Source: Lacunisphaera sp. (GTDB lineage Bacteria; Verrucomicrobiota; Verrucomicrobiia; Opitutales; Opitutaceae). From it: 64,000 nucleotides of DNA. The position numbers and the translations under genes were made by a program. Below are positions 8,219 through 16,964 of the stretch, piece by piece (the first letter of the stretch is position 1; each line of letters begins with the position of its first letter). A model generated the notes under the pieces. It saw nothing but the letters and a program-made list of their open reading frames with translations. It made no database searches and was not told where the DNA came from. The stretch spans positions 86,611 through 150,610 of the forward strand of contig JAQSCO010000051.1 in the NCBI GenBank assembly GCA_029945445.1. The letters run 5' to 3'.

Positions 8219-10171
8219 TTACGGCGCCGGGTCGGGCGGGACGTTCTTCAGGAGGAACGCGGCAACGTTCGTGTAGAACGTGCGGCGCGCCGCCTCGTTG
8301 GGCAGGCCGTGGATGCCCACGGCGTCTTTGATGACCTCGACGGACTTGCCGGCGTCGCGGAGGGAACGGGCCATGGCGTTGGACTGCACGACGTCGACGG
8401 TGTTGTCCGCTCCGCCGTGGAGGAGCAGCACGGGGCAGCGGACGTTGGCGCCGAAGAACGCGGGAGACAGGGCGCGGTAACGGTCGGCATTGGCGGCAAA
8501 ATCCGGATAGTAATCCTTCCGCCAGCGGAAGAGTTCGGCGCCGCCGTATTTCTTGTTCTCCTTGAACTGAGCCGCCCAGTCGTAGACGCCGGCAAATCCC
8601 ACGGTCGCCGCGAGCAGGTCGGGGTAGCGGGTGGCGATGGCGAGGGAGATATAACCGCCATAGCTGCCCCCATAGGCCACGATGCGTTTCGGGTCCGCGT
8701 AACCCTGGGCGATGGCCCAGCGGATCCCGTCGACCACGTCGTCGACGGACTTGGCGTGCACTTCCAGGATGTTTTCCAACTCGTGGCGGCGGCCGTAGCC
8801 GGTGGAGCCGCGGTAATTGACCTGCAGCACGCCGTAGCCGAGGCCGGCGAGGAACTGCACCTCGGGCTCGAAACCCCAGTAGTCGCGGGCGCTGGGTCCA
8901 CCATGGGAAAGAGCGACCAGCGGCACCTTCTGGTCGGCTTTCCGGCCGGGCGGCAGGGTCAGGTAGCCGTGCACCGTCCAGCCATCGCGGGTTACGAACG
9001 ACACCGGCTGCATGGCGGCCCAAGGCCGTTTCCCGGCCTCGGGCATTGAGGAAATGACCGAGTGGATTTCGTGTTTGGCCGGATTGTAACGATACAGCAC
9101 GACGGGCGCAGTATCCGAACGGACGGAGAAAAGCACCTCGCCGGAATCAATCACGCCGCGGAGCAGCACGATGGCGCCGGGGAAGGATTTCTGGAGCGTG
9201 GCGTGGACCTGGGCGTATTGGCCATTGAGCCAGAGGAAGGCCTGCTTCTCGTTGAAATAAGAGAGCCCCATCGGGATGCCGGTCTTCGGGTCGGCAATGA
9301 CAAAGGGCAGAACGTCGAAAACCGGGTCGGCGGTCGGAGCGTCGGTGAATTTGTTTTCCGGCACCGAGAACGGTTGCAGTTGATAGCGGCCTTCCGGCCC
9401 CGGGCTCGCGACCAGCACGGTTTGCCCCGACGCATCGAACGTCACCGGGCTGCTGCGGGAAGGCAGATTGAGCGGAGCCCAGTCTTTCCCGCCCACGGGC
9501 CGGTGCATGTAGGACCAGCCGCCGTCGGGGTCGGTGATCATGGCGAGACGGGGCTCCCCGGCCAGATCGGTCTCCCATTCGATGGCTTTGCCGGGATTGC
9601 TGCCAATCGTCTCGTAGAGCGTGAGGGTCTTTTTGTTGAGCCGCCAGATGGTGCCGTAAATCGTCTCGTGGTTGCCCACGAAGAGCGCGGTATCCGGATT
9701 TTGCGGTAGCGAATCCAGCAATTGAACGGAGATGTTGGGTAGCTCAAGTTTCCTGACCTTCATCAAACGGGCGTCGGCGATCCATATGCCCGACGCCCAG
9801 CTGTCCCGGATCGAGTCCGTGATCATGAGTTGGTCGGAACCCAGCCATCTCATACTGCCGATGCCCTGAGGCGACCCGGCCATGAAGACACTGTTCACAT
9901 TGCTCTTGCCGGTCAGGCGGTAGAATTTCCCGGTCTTGAATTCATAGCTGTCGAGGACCCGCTTGTCGTCGATGGTGCGCAGGAAGGAGAAGTGGGCGCC
10001 GTCGGGCGCGAGCTGGCCCTGTTCAAAAGCCGCGGGACGGAACAGGACGTCCATGAGCTCCGTGACCTTCGCGGGCAACGCCGGCGCCTTGTCGGCGGCG
10101 GGGGCGAGGGCAAAAACGGCAAGGCCGGCGAGGACGCCGGCGAGATGCCGCCGGAGATGCGGGTTGTTCAT
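8219..10171 (-). CDS. Secreted S9-family prolyl oligopeptidase-like peptidase
   Basis: A 650-residue protein with a signal peptide (MNNPHLRRHLAGVLAGLAVFALAPA), an N-terminal beta-propeller-like region (~40-380) and a C-terminal alpha/beta-hydrolase domain. The nucleophile Ser is in AYGGSYGGYISLA (~503), the acid is probably the Asp of LLLHGGADNTVD (~589), and the His is in VGIHGLPNEAARR (~620), giving the complete S9 triad. The oxyanion-side motif ALSHGGPSARDYWG is also present. Members hydrolyse short peptides (dipeptidyl or acylaminoacyl peptidases); the exact specificity cannot be read. It converges on the GH3 gene and appears monocistronic. Confidence 0.92.
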   Translation of the reverse strand: MNNPHLRRHLAGVLAGLAVFALAPAADKAPALPAKVTELMDVLFRPAAFEQGQLAPDGAHFSFLRTIDDKRVLDSYEFKTGKFYRLTGKSNVNSVFMAGSPQGIGSMRWLGSDQLMITDSIRDSWASGIWIADARLMKVRKLELPNISVQLLDSLPQNPDTALFVGNHETIYGTIWRLNKKTLTLYETIGSNPGKAIEWETDLAGEPRLAMITDPDGGWSYMHRPVGGKDWAPLNLPSRSSPVTFDASGQTVLVASPGPEGRYQLQPFSVPENKFTDAPTADPVFDVLPFVIADPKTGIPMGLSYFNEKQAFLWLNGQYAQVHATLQKSFPGAIVLLRGVIDSGEVLFSVRSDTAPVVLYRYNPAKHEIHSVISSMPEAGKRPWAAMQPVSFVTRDGWTVHGYLTLPPGRKADQKVPLVALSHGGPSARDYWGFEPEVQFLAGLGYGVLQVNYRGSTGYGRRHELENILEVHAKSVDDVVDGIRWAIAQGYADPKRIVAYGGSYGGYISLAIATRYPDLLAATVGFAGVYDWAAQFKENKKYGGAELFRWRKDYYPDFAANADRYRALSPAFFGANVRCPVLLLHGGADNTVDVVQSNAMARSLRDAGKSVEVIKDAVGIHGLPNEAARRTFYTNVAAFLLKNVPPDPAP

Positions 10172-10359
10172 AGTGGTGGGGCTGCCCGGCCCGGAGCGGC
10201 AGTGCGGGCAAAATGCCCGGCGCGGGAAAGCCGGTCAAAAATAAAAAACGCGGCAGCCGGCGGTCTTGGTTCGGAGGGCAGGGCCCGCGAGCGGAGAAAA
10301 CGCGCTGCGGTCAGCGCGCTCCACTAACAAGCCCGCCCGGCAAACGAAACCGGGGCACC

Positions 10360-10917
10360 TCACACCGTCGTCAGTTCCTTCTCCTTGTGGGCGAGGTGCG
10401 TGTCGATGTCCTTGATCGCCTTGTCGGTGGCGGTCTGGATCTCCTTCTCGAGGCGCTTCTCCTCATCCTCGGACATCTTGCCGTCCTTCTTGGCCTTCTT
10501 GACGGCCTCCATGGCGTCGCGGCGGCCGTGCCGGAGATTGACGCGGCCCTCCTCGGCGAGGCGGTGGGCAATCTTGACGAACTCGAGGCGGCGTTCCTTG
10601 GAGAGGTCGGGCAGGGGCATCCGGATGAGGCCGCCGTCCACGATCGGGTTGATGCCGAGGTTGGCCTGCTGGAGCGCCTTTTCCACGGCGCGGAGGAGGC
10701 CCTTGTCCCACGGCTGGACCTGGATGAGGCGCGCGTCGGGGGTGGAGATGGCGGCGCACTCCTTGAGGCGCATCATCGAGCCGTAGGCCTCGACCATCAC
10801 GCCCTCGACCATGGCGGGGGACGCCTTGCCGGTGTGGATGGTGGAGAACTCGTGCAGGGTGTGGTCGACGGCCTTCTTGAAGCGGTTGGTGACGTCGGTG
10901 AGGATGGGGTGGCTCAT
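10360..10917 (-). CDS. frr: Ribosome recycling factor
   Basis: A 185-residue protein of normal length for RRF, which with EF-G splits the post-termination ribosome. Recognisable segments are STIHTGKASPAMVEGVMVEAYG near the N-terminus, IQVQPWDKGLLRAVEKAL, INPIVDGGLIRMPLPDLSKERRLE and the C-terminal helical DAMEAVKKAKKDGKMSEDEEKR. The ATG at 10917 gives the canonical N-terminus; upstream in-frame sequence is antisense to pyrH and not real. It follows pyrH by 68 bp, the conserved pyrH-frr order found in most bacteria, and is probably co-transcribed with it. Confidence 0.97.
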   Translation of the reverse strand: MSHPILTDVTNRFKKAVDHTLHEFSTIHTGKASPAMVEGVMVEAYGSMMRLKECAAISTPDARLIQVQPWDKGLLRAVEKALQQANLGINPIVDGGLIRMPLPDLSKERRLEFVKIAHRLAEEGRVNLRHGRRDAMEAVKKAKKDGKMSEDEEKRLEKEIQTATDKAIKDIDTHLAHKEKELTTV

Positions 10918-10920
10918 GGG

Positions 10921-10968
10921 ATTTTCGATTTTGGATTGCGGATTTTCGATTGGGCCCGCGGCGGGCCC
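10921..10968. repeat. GATTTTCG tandem units and hairpin between pyrH and frr
   Basis: The 68-bp pyrH-frr spacer contains two GATTTTCGATT units separated by TTGGATTGCG (10921-10951), then a perfect hairpin GGGCCCGC-G-GCGGGCCC (10952-10968). A similar CGATTTTAGG/CCTAAAAGCG pair occurs near 63830-63910. These look like dispersed spacer repeats and may affect frr transcription. Confidence 0.5.
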
Positions 10969-10985
10969 GGCGTATCCCGGCTGAC

Positions 10986-11720
10986 TCAGTTGTGGACGAG
11001 CGTGCCGATCTTCTCGCCCTTGACGGCCTTCAGGATGGCGTGCTCGTCGTCGAGGTTGAAGACGAGGATCGGCACGTTGTTGTCGAGGCAGAGCGAGAAG
11101 GCGGTCGAGTCCATGACGTTGAGCCGCTGGCGGAGGGCGTCGACGAAGGTGAGCTCGTCGTAGCGGACGGCGTCGGGGTGCTTCTTCGGGTCCTTGTCGT
11201 AGATGCCGTCGACCTTGGTGGCCTTCATGATGATGTCGGCGTGCAGCTCGGAGGCGCGGAGGGCGGCGGTGGTGTCGGTCGAGAAGTACGGGTTGCCCGT
11301 GCCGGCGACGAAGATGACGACGCGCTTCTTCTCGAGGTGGCGCATGGCGCGGCGCATGATGAACGGCTCGGCGATCTGGTTCATCGGGATGGCGGACTGG
11401 ACGCGGGTCTTGACGCCCATTTTTTCGAGGCAGTCCATGATCGCGAGGCCGTTGATGACGGTGGCGAGCATGCCCATGTAGTCGCCGGTGGTGCGGTCGA
11501 CGCCGCGCTTGGCGCCCTGCAGGCCGCGGAAGATGTTGCCGCCGCCGATGACGACGCAGACCTGCACGCCGAGGTCGTGGATTTCCTTCACCTGTTCGCA
11601 CATCCGCTCGAGCGTGGCGGCGTCGATCGGCTCCGTGCCCTTGCCCCGCAATACCTCGCCGCTCAGCTTGAGGACAATGCGCTGGTATTTGACGGTGGTG
11701 GCGGCGGTCTTGGCGGGCAT
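10986..11720 (-). CDS. pyrH: UMP kinase
   Basis: A 244-residue amino-acid-kinase fold enzyme that makes UDP from UMP and ATP. Family features are the N-terminal VLKLSGEVL nucleotide loop, [27 protein letters not shown], the acceptor region [38 protein letters not shown] and the C-terminal PILVFNL. The length is normal for bacterial PyrH. It is the first gene of a pyrH-frr pair; neither rpsB nor tsf is adjacent, so a possible upstream operon has been split here. Confidence 0.97.
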   Translation of the reverse strand: MPAKTAATTVKYQRIVLKLSGEVLRGKGTEPIDAATLERMCEQVKEIHDLGVQVCVVIGGGNIFRGLQGAKRGVDRTTGDYMGMLATVINGLAIMDCLEKMGVKTRVQSAIPMNQIAEPFIMRRAMRHLEKKRVVIFVAGTGNPYFSTDTTAALRASELHADIIMKATKVDGIYDKDPKKHPDAVRYDELTFVDALRQRLNVMDSTAFSLCLDNNVPILVFNLDDEHAILKAVKGEKIGTLVHN

Positions 11721-11797
11721 TGGGTGCCATGAAACCGCCCGCCAAAAGCGGCGTCAATGCCCGAGATTCGGGGCCGGCGGACAGATTTGGTTTGGCT

Positions 11798-11838
11798 GGA
11801 GGGCCCATCTCCTGATGGGCCGCGGCTCAGCGGGAGCC
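11798..11838. repeat. GGAGGGCCCATC double-hairpin repeat (degenerate copy)
   Basis: Two consecutive hairpins, GCCCATC-TCCT-GATGGGC (11803-11820) and GGCTC-AGCGG-GAGCC (11824-11838). A nearly identical element at 16227-16276 keeps both outer arms; here the right outer arm is degraded. The copy lies upstream of the VOC gene and the divergent pyrH. Confidence 0.75.
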
Positions 11839-11951
11839 GAGAGCTTCGTCGCGGCTTCTTTCACTGATGAACTCCGCGGCCGTTCATTAGGAAATTGCCT
11901 CGATCCGCGGCGTCGTGCGTCATGGGCCGTGCGCTTTCGCGCCCACCCCGC

Positions 11952-12341
11952 ATGAAATTCGAACACTTCGCCCTGAACGTCCCGGATGCGCGCGCGATGA
12001 GCGCCTGGTATGTGCAGCACCTCGGCCTGACCGTGCTCAAAAGCCTGCCGGTCGCGCCGCACACGCACTTCCTCGGCGACGACACGGGCCGGGTGTTCGT
12101 GGAGTTCTACTCGAACCCGGCGGCGCCGTATCCCGATTATGCGGCCGGGCATCCGCTGGTGCTGCACCTCGCGTTCTTCGCGCCTGAGGCCGGCGCCGTG
12201 GCGCAGCGTCTCACGGCGGCCGGCGCCACCCCGTTTTCCGATGACAAGATGCCCGACGGCTCGCGCCTGATCTTTGTGCGCGACCCGTGGGGCGTGCCCG
12301 TGCAGCTTTGCCAGCGCGCACAGCCTTTCCCCGGATTCTAG
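11952..12341 (+). CDS. VOC (glyoxalase/bleomycin-resistance) superfamily protein
   Basis: A 129-residue protein with the two beta-alpha-beta-beta-beta modules of the vicinal-oxygen-chelate fold: MKFEHFALNVPDARAMSAWY, then HPLVLHLAFFAPEAGAVAQRL, and the closing VRDPWGVPVQL. Likely metal ligands are His5 of FEHFAL, the Glu of VFVEFYSN and the His of LHLAFF. Members catalyse isomerisation, ring cleavage or resistance reactions; the substrate cannot be assigned. The ATG at 11952 is chosen because the module begins immediately and the 19 upstream in-frame residues are repeat-derived. The next gene begins 26 bp later on the same strand. Confidence 0.85.
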   Translation: MKFEHFALNVPDARAMSAWYVQHLGLTVLKSLPVAPHTHFLGDDTGRVFVEFYSNPAAPYPDYAAGHPLVLHLAFFAPEAGAVAQRLTAAGATPFSDDKMPDGSRLIFVRDPWGVPVQLCQRAQPFPGF

Positions 12342-12367
12342 GTCTCAACTGTCCGCCTTTCCCTGCC

Positions 12368-15300
12368 ATGCTTCCTTCGCGCTGTTACCCCCGGCTGCGT
12401 TGGTGGTCACTCGCCGCCAGCCTGACCGCTGCCCTCGTCGCTTCCGCTGCCGGGCCCGGCCTGCTGTTTTATGCGTCGGGCGAGCACGGCACGACCGCCG
12501 AGGTCGCGGCCGACGGCACGGCGCAGCCGACCTTTGACTTCCAAGTCACGCCGGTGGCCGATGGCGCGAAGGGCGCCGCGCTGAGTTGCGGGGATACCCA
12601 GCGCCTCGCCTGGCGCGCCCCGGGCAACATCTACGCGCAGCGCGGCACGCTGTCGTTCTTCTGGCGCTCGCGCTATCCGGTCGGGCCGACGGAATTTCCC
12701 GTCTTCCGCGTCGGCTACGCCGACCACTCCAGCTGGGACATGGTCTGGCTCCGCCTCGACTACAACGGCCACGGCTTCGACGCCTTCGTGACTGACGCCA
12801 GCCTCAGCCGCACGCGCGTGTCGGTGACGCTGCCGGAATTCCCAAAGCCCGACCAATGGACGCACCTCGCCCTCGCCTGGGACGAGACACGCGGCATCCG
12901 GTTTTATGTGAACGGCCAGCTGGCCGCGGAAAACAAGACTACCGCGGTCTACAACGCCGCGCTCGACCAGTTCGGCCCGCACTCGCGCATCATCAGCCCC
13001 TACAATGTGCAGAGTGACTACAACTTTGTCCGCGGCGGCGACATTGACGAGATCCGCATCTATGACCGGATGGTTGATGACGCGGCGGTGGCCACACTGG
13101 CGAAGGGCGACGCGCCGGCGCTTTCGCCGCCGGCCGCGCGCAGCCTCGCCGATGCGGCGACGCGTGACGAATGGAACCTGCGCTACGGCTGGAACCGCGA
13201 GGCCCCGCCGCTGCTGCCTGCGACGAATGTTTCCGTGCGCAAGGTCGAGATCACCGACGCCTACGACCTGAAGCGCTGGTGGTGGAAGGCGACCGACGGC
13301 ATCCGCGAGACGACTTGGCCCGGCGTCTACAACCGCTCGCGCCTGCCCGGCCGGCACGACTACTTCACGCTGCCCGACTGGGACTGCTATTCGCTTTCGG
13401 GCCAGGCCATCACGTTCGCGCTGCCGGCCGAGCCGATAAACCACCTGGAGATTTCCGGCGCGGCCTGGGGCAAAATGGAATTGCTGCCGGCGGGCACGGA
13501 GAATGAGACCGCGAGCGAAGCGAAAGCCGAGGCGGTGCTCTTCGAGCGTGCGAAAGGACAGGAGAAGACCGTGCATGCGCTGGCGTCGCCGCTCGCCGGC
13601 CGGGAAATCCGCTTTACGAACATCGAGCAGGAGGAGCCCATCGGCGAATTGTCCGCCTACAACGTCACGGCGGGGGTCGAGCCGGCCGGCAGCACCAAGC
13701 TGGAGTTCCGGCTCGCGGGTCCGGGAATGCTGTCCTCTTCGGCGGCCGGGCTCGGCTCATTGTTTGGCTTCATCAAAGGCCGCTTCGCACCGGACGAGCG
13801 TTCGAACATCGTGGCGCGTCCGGCAAACTTGCCGCTGCCGATGTTGGATTACCCCACATTCTTGGCGATGCCGGTGGTCCACGTGGCCATTCCCGATACC
13901 TGGGACAATCGCACCGACGGGCTCGACGGCATCGCGCTCGAGCTGCCCGCCCTCCATTTGAAGCCGACGCACGGTGACCTGATTGTTTTCAACATCCAGG
14001 TGAAGGATCCGCTGTGGCCGTTGCGGAACATGCTCGATTTCTCCTTCAGTGTGAAACCGGGCGAGGCGCACACCCTCTGGCTCGACCTGCGCGACCGCCT
14101 GCTGCCCGCGGGCAAACCCCTCTACCTCACGCTGGCGTCGGCGGATCCCGAGTTTAACGAGCTCACCTTGTTCGGGGCGAAGCTCCGCCTCGTCTTCAAG
14201 CCCCGCGAGGCCGCGCGGGCCGAGCACGAGCTCGACCGCTTCACGCAGGCGCGCGACAGCTACGCGATGCTCGTCGAGGAGCACCCGCACAGCGACAAGT
14301 TCGCGCTGTGGGTGCGCTTCGAGTCCGACCTGAAGGACCTGCTGCGCGTCAACCCCGACCACGTGCTCGGCCGGCAGTATGCGGCCATCGGGATGGGCGC
14401 GCCGCGGCCGGCGTTCACGCAACCGGCGCCGCCGGCGGGTGTGCCGCTCTGGGCGTTCCGGCAGGTGGAGGCGCTGCGCCGCGTCCAGAAATTCACGGAC
14501 TGGTGGATCGACCACCGGCAGATCGCGAACGGCGAGTTCGGCGGCGGCATCTCCGACGACGTGGACCTGCTCAACCTCTGGCCGGGCGTCGCGCTGATGG
14601 GCGCCGAGCCGGAGAAGATCGGCCGTTCCCTGCACGCGCTGCTCGAGGCCGCCTTCAACAACGGGATGTTCACGCACGGCCTGTCCACCATCCAGGCCGA
14701 CGAACTCCATAGCTATGAGGAAGGCATCAATTGTCTCGGGCAGAATCTCATCCTGGACTACGGCAGTCCGCGCCAGCTCGAGCGCGCGATGGCGACGGCG
14801 CGCGGCACGGCGGGCCTCACCGGCGTGAACGCTGCCGGCCACCGCCACATCCGCAGCTCGTATTTCAGCGGCACGAGGTTCGCCACCGAGGAACCGTGGG
14901 GCTACACGAAGCCGTATTCCTACCTGCTGCTGCAGCCGAGCCAGCTGCTCGTGGATTTCAACGGCAACCCGGTCGCGAAAAAAATGCTGCTGGAACTCGC
15001 CGACGGCCTCCTCGCGCACCGCCGGCCGGACGGGAAGGGCGGCCACGCGACGGCGTTGGCGGTGCGCTTCCAGGATGACCGGGAAGCGGTCGCGAACCGG
15101 AATTACTTTCCCTGGCCGCTATTCTGGAGCAGCTGGAAATGGACCGGCGACCGGCGCTACCTCGATCCCATCCTCGACGGCGGCACGACCTCGCTGATGG
15201 CCGTCAACGCGAACGTGATCGACACCCTCGGGCTCCGCGCCGAGTGGGCCCCGCGCATCCTGGGCGGCGAGCGCGGCCGGCCGGCCGAGGGCCGCCTGCC

Positions 15301-16201
15301 GGACGGCCGCGACACGCCGCGCGCCGCCCCCGTGGGGGCGGATCCCACGCGCGTTTCCGGTGCGGGGCATTTCGGCTGGCAGCTGACGGGCGACAAGAGT
15401 GCGCTCGAGAACCTTTACGCCCGGCAGATCGAGGAGATGGCGGGCGGCGAATTCATCAACACCGAGGGCAGCCTCTGGATCGACCGGGTCGGCGTCCCGA
15501 CCAGCGAGCTGCAACGCGCGCGCCTCGGCGGCGTCGCGCTCGCGCGCAACGCCACTTTTCCCGGCCACACGGTGAGCTGGCAGTTCGCCGCGCCGGCGGC
15601 GGCCGACAGTGTCGCGCTGCTCGTGCCCGATGCGACGCCGACGAGCTTCAAGGTCATCGCGTATAATCTTACCGCGGCGCCGGCGCACGCCACGATGACC
15701 GGCTGGAACGTCGACCCGGGCCAGTGGGAGATCACCCAGGGCATCGACACCGACGGCGACGACCTCGCCGACGAGTCGCTCGCGACGCGCACGGCGGTGT
15801 TCGAGCGTTCGCGGTCCGTCGACCTCACTTTCGCGCCCGGCGCGACCACGGTGCTGACCTGCAAGCTCAAGACGCCCGGCACGCCCCATTGGACGCGGCC
15901 CGATCTCGGGATTGATCCGGAGGACGTGGCGGTGCAGGGCCGCGAGGTGCGCGTGACGGTGCACAGCCTCGGCTCGGTGCCGGCGCCCGCGACGGTCGTG
16001 GCGCTGCGCGACAGCGCGGGCCGGACGCTCGCGCAGGAAAAAATTCCCGCCCTCGAGGCGCCGGTGGACCTGCAGCCGCGGACCGCGGTCGTGACGCTGC
16101 GCCTCCCCGTGGGCGCCGAGGCGCAGGGCGGCACGGTGGAAATAAATCCGGCGCAGCAGTTCGAGGAAATCACGATGCGCAACAACGCGGTGAAACTGTA
16201 G
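12368..16201 (+). CDS. Large secreted LamG protein with central helical-toroid-like region
   Basis: A 1277-residue exported protein. Order of parts: signal peptide (~1-28); laminin-G/concanavalin-like module (~30-245; GTLSFFWRSRYPV, WTHLALAWDETRGIRFYVNGQL, GGDIDEIRIYDRMV); a beta-rich discoidin-like region (~270-460); further beta structure; a helical region (~690-930) with aromatic and acidic patches (FTDWWIDHRQIANGEFGGG, WPLFWSSWKWTGDRRYLDP) typical of an alpha/alpha toroid; and a C-terminal CARDB-like beta module (~1195-1277). The toroid suggests a polysaccharide lyase or hydrolase, but no family signature is certain, so no activity is claimed. A palindrome at 15324-15341 is read in-frame (RAAPVGADPTR). 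Confidence 0.8.
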   Translation: MLPSRCYPRLRWWSLAASLTAALVASAAGPGLLFYASGEHGTTAEVAADGTAQPTFDFQVTPVADGAKGAALSCGDTQRLAWRAPGNIYAQRGTLSFFWRSRYPVGPTEFPVFRVGYADHSSWDMVWLRLDYNGHGFDAFVTDASLSRTRVSVTLPEFPKPDQWTHLALAWDETRGIRFYVNGQLAAENKTTAVYNAALDQFGPHSRIISPYNVQSDYNFVRGGDIDEIRIYDRMVDDAAVATLAKGDAPALSPPAARSLADAATRDEWNLRYGWNREAPPLLPATNVSVRKVEITDAYDLKRWWWKATDGIRETTWPGVYNRSRLPGRHDYFTLPDWDCYSLSGQAITFALPAEPINHLEISGAAWGKMELLPAGTENETASEAKAEAVLFERAKGQEKTVHALASPLAGREIRFTNIEQEEPIGELSAYNVTAGVEPAGSTKLEFRLAGPGMLSSSAAGLGSLFGFIKGRFAPDERSNIVARPANLPLPMLDYPTFLAMPVVHVAIPDTWDNRTDGLDGIALELPALHLKPTHGDLIVFNIQVKDPLWPLRNMLDFSFSVKPGEAHTLWLDLRDRLLPAGKPLYLTLASADPEFNELTLFGAKLRLVFKPREAARAEHELDRFTQARDSYAMLVEEHPHSDKFALWVRFESDLKDLLRVNPDHVLGRQYAAIGMGAPRPAFTQPAPPAGVPLWAFRQVEALRRVQKFTDWWIDHRQIANGEFGGGISDDVDLLNLWPGVALMGAEPEKIGRSLHALLEAAFNNGMFTHGLSTIQADELHSYEEGINCLGQNLILDYGSPRQLERAMATARGTAGLTGVNAAGHRHIRSSYFSGTRFATEEPWGYTKPYSYLLLQPSQLLVDFNGNPVAKKMLLELADGLLAHRRPDGKGGHATALAVRFQDDREAVANRNYFPWPLFWSSWKWTGDRRYLDPILDGGTTSLMAVNANVIDTLGLRAEWAPRILGGERGRPAEGRLPDGRDTPRAAPVGADPTRVSGAGHFGWQLTGDKSALENLYARQIEEMAGGEFINTEGSLWIDRVGVPTSELQRARLGGVALARNATFPGHTVSWQFAAPAAADSVALLVPDATPTSFKVIAYNLTAAPAHATMTGWNVDPGQWEITQGIDTDGDDLADESLATRTAVFERSRSVDLTFAPGATTVLTCKLKTPGTPHWTRPDLGIDPEDVAVQGREVRVTVHSLGSVPAPATVVALRDSAGRTLAQEKIPALEAPVDLQPRTAVVTLRLPVGAEAQGGTVEINPAQQFEEITMRNNAVKL
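15324..15341. repeat. In-frame palindrome inside the large LamG gene
   Basis: CCGCCCCC-GT-GGGGGCGG, a perfect 8-bp palindrome with a 2-nt spacer inside the coding region, in a stretch (15270-15360) encoding a Gly/Arg/Pro/Ala-rich linker unlike its surroundings. It looks like a repeat element tolerated in a loop. Confidence 0.5.
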
Positions 16202-16226
16202 GCGGGATCGCTGATCCTGCCTTTTT

Positions 16227-16276
16227 GGAGGGCCCATCTCCCGATGGGCCGCGGCTCAGCGGGAGCTGAGCCCTCC
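16227..16276. repeat. GGAGGGCCCATC double-hairpin repeat (complete copy)
   Basis: Outer arms GGAGGGC (16227-16233) and GCCCTCC (16270-16276) enclose GCCCATC/GATGGGC and GGCTCAGC/GAGCTGAG hairpins. It is the complete version of the element at 11798. Placed between convergent LamG genes, it may also serve as a terminator. Confidence 0.8.
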
Positions 16277-16280
16277 TCCC

Positions 16281-16934
16281 TCAAGGCATCCGCTGCAGCT
16301 GCACCGGCGCGAGTGCCGCCGGATGGAAACGCACCTCGGCGATCCGGCCCTTGAACCAGTAGACCTTGTTCTGCCGGACCCCCAGGGAGATCCGGCCGGC
16401 CGTCATCGGGCCGAACTCCACGTCGGCCTCGAGTTCCTTTTCGCCGTTGATGAAATGCGTCATGTGCCTGCCGTCGTAGCTCACCGCCGCCCAATACCAG
16501 CGGCCCGTCGGGTGAACACGATGCGGGTCGATGAGCGGCTGCCCCTTGGTGGTGTTGCCGAGGAAAGTGTCGAGCCACCAGCCGCCGTGACCGTCGAGGC
16601 GCGTCTCGATCATCACGCGCCAGACCGGATCCTGGATGTGCACAAAGCGCTGCGCCTCGAGGCCGCCCTCCTCGGGTTGGAATAGGATTTCGACCGTGAA
16701 CGCCTTCCAGCCGTCGAGCGGGTTGACGGGAATGAAAAGGCCGTCGCTCGTACCGTTGAACAGCACGGCCGGGCCGGCCGGCTCCATGACGACCCGCGGC
16801 GCGCCCAGCACCTCGGTCGCGTGACCGCCGACTTGCGCGGTCTGGTCGAGCCGCCAGATCACCGGCGCCGGTGCGGCGGCCCGACTGGAGGCGGCCAGCA
16901 GGCAAGAGAGCGCGAGCGCGGCGAAACGGGACAT
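16281..16934 (-). CDS. Secreted LamG (concanavalin A-like) domain protein
   Basis: A 217-residue exported protein: signal peptide MSRFAALALSCLLAASSRAAA followed by a single LamG jelly-roll (~35-215; VLFNGTSDGLFIPVNPLDGW, FTVEILFQPEEGG, HPTGRWYWAAVSYDGRHMTHFINGEKE, GRISLGVRQNKVYWFKGRIAEVRFHPAAL). Such domains bind glycans or act as adhesion modules. There is no catalytic module. It converges on the large LamG gene, so the pair may act on the same extracellular substrate (inference). Confidence 0.88.
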   Translation of the reverse strand: MSRFAALALSCLLAASSRAAAPAPVIWRLDQTAQVGGHATEVLGAPRVVMEPAGPAVLFNGTSDGLFIPVNPLDGWKAFTVEILFQPEEGGLEAQRFVHIQDPVWRVMIETRLDGHGGWWLDTFLGNTTKGQPLIDPHRVHPTGRWYWAAVSYDGRHMTHFINGEKELEADVEFGPMTAGRISLGVRQNKVYWFKGRIAEVRFHPAALAPVQLQRMP

Positions 16935-16952
16935 GGAGCGGGACGAAAAAAT

Positions 16953-16964
16953 TGGCTGCCCGAC
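16953..16964 (-). repeat. 12-bp copy of the tRNA-Gln 3' end (possible att remnant)
   Basis: The 12 bases TGGCTGCCCGAC are identical and in the same orientation to 20337-20348, the CCA end and acceptor stem of the intact tRNA-Gln. A T-arm-like stretch (TTCGATTC on the minus strand) follows at ~16973-16987, but the rest of the tRNA is absent. This fits the distal attachment site left by an element that integrated at the tRNA 3' end. Confidence 0.5.
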
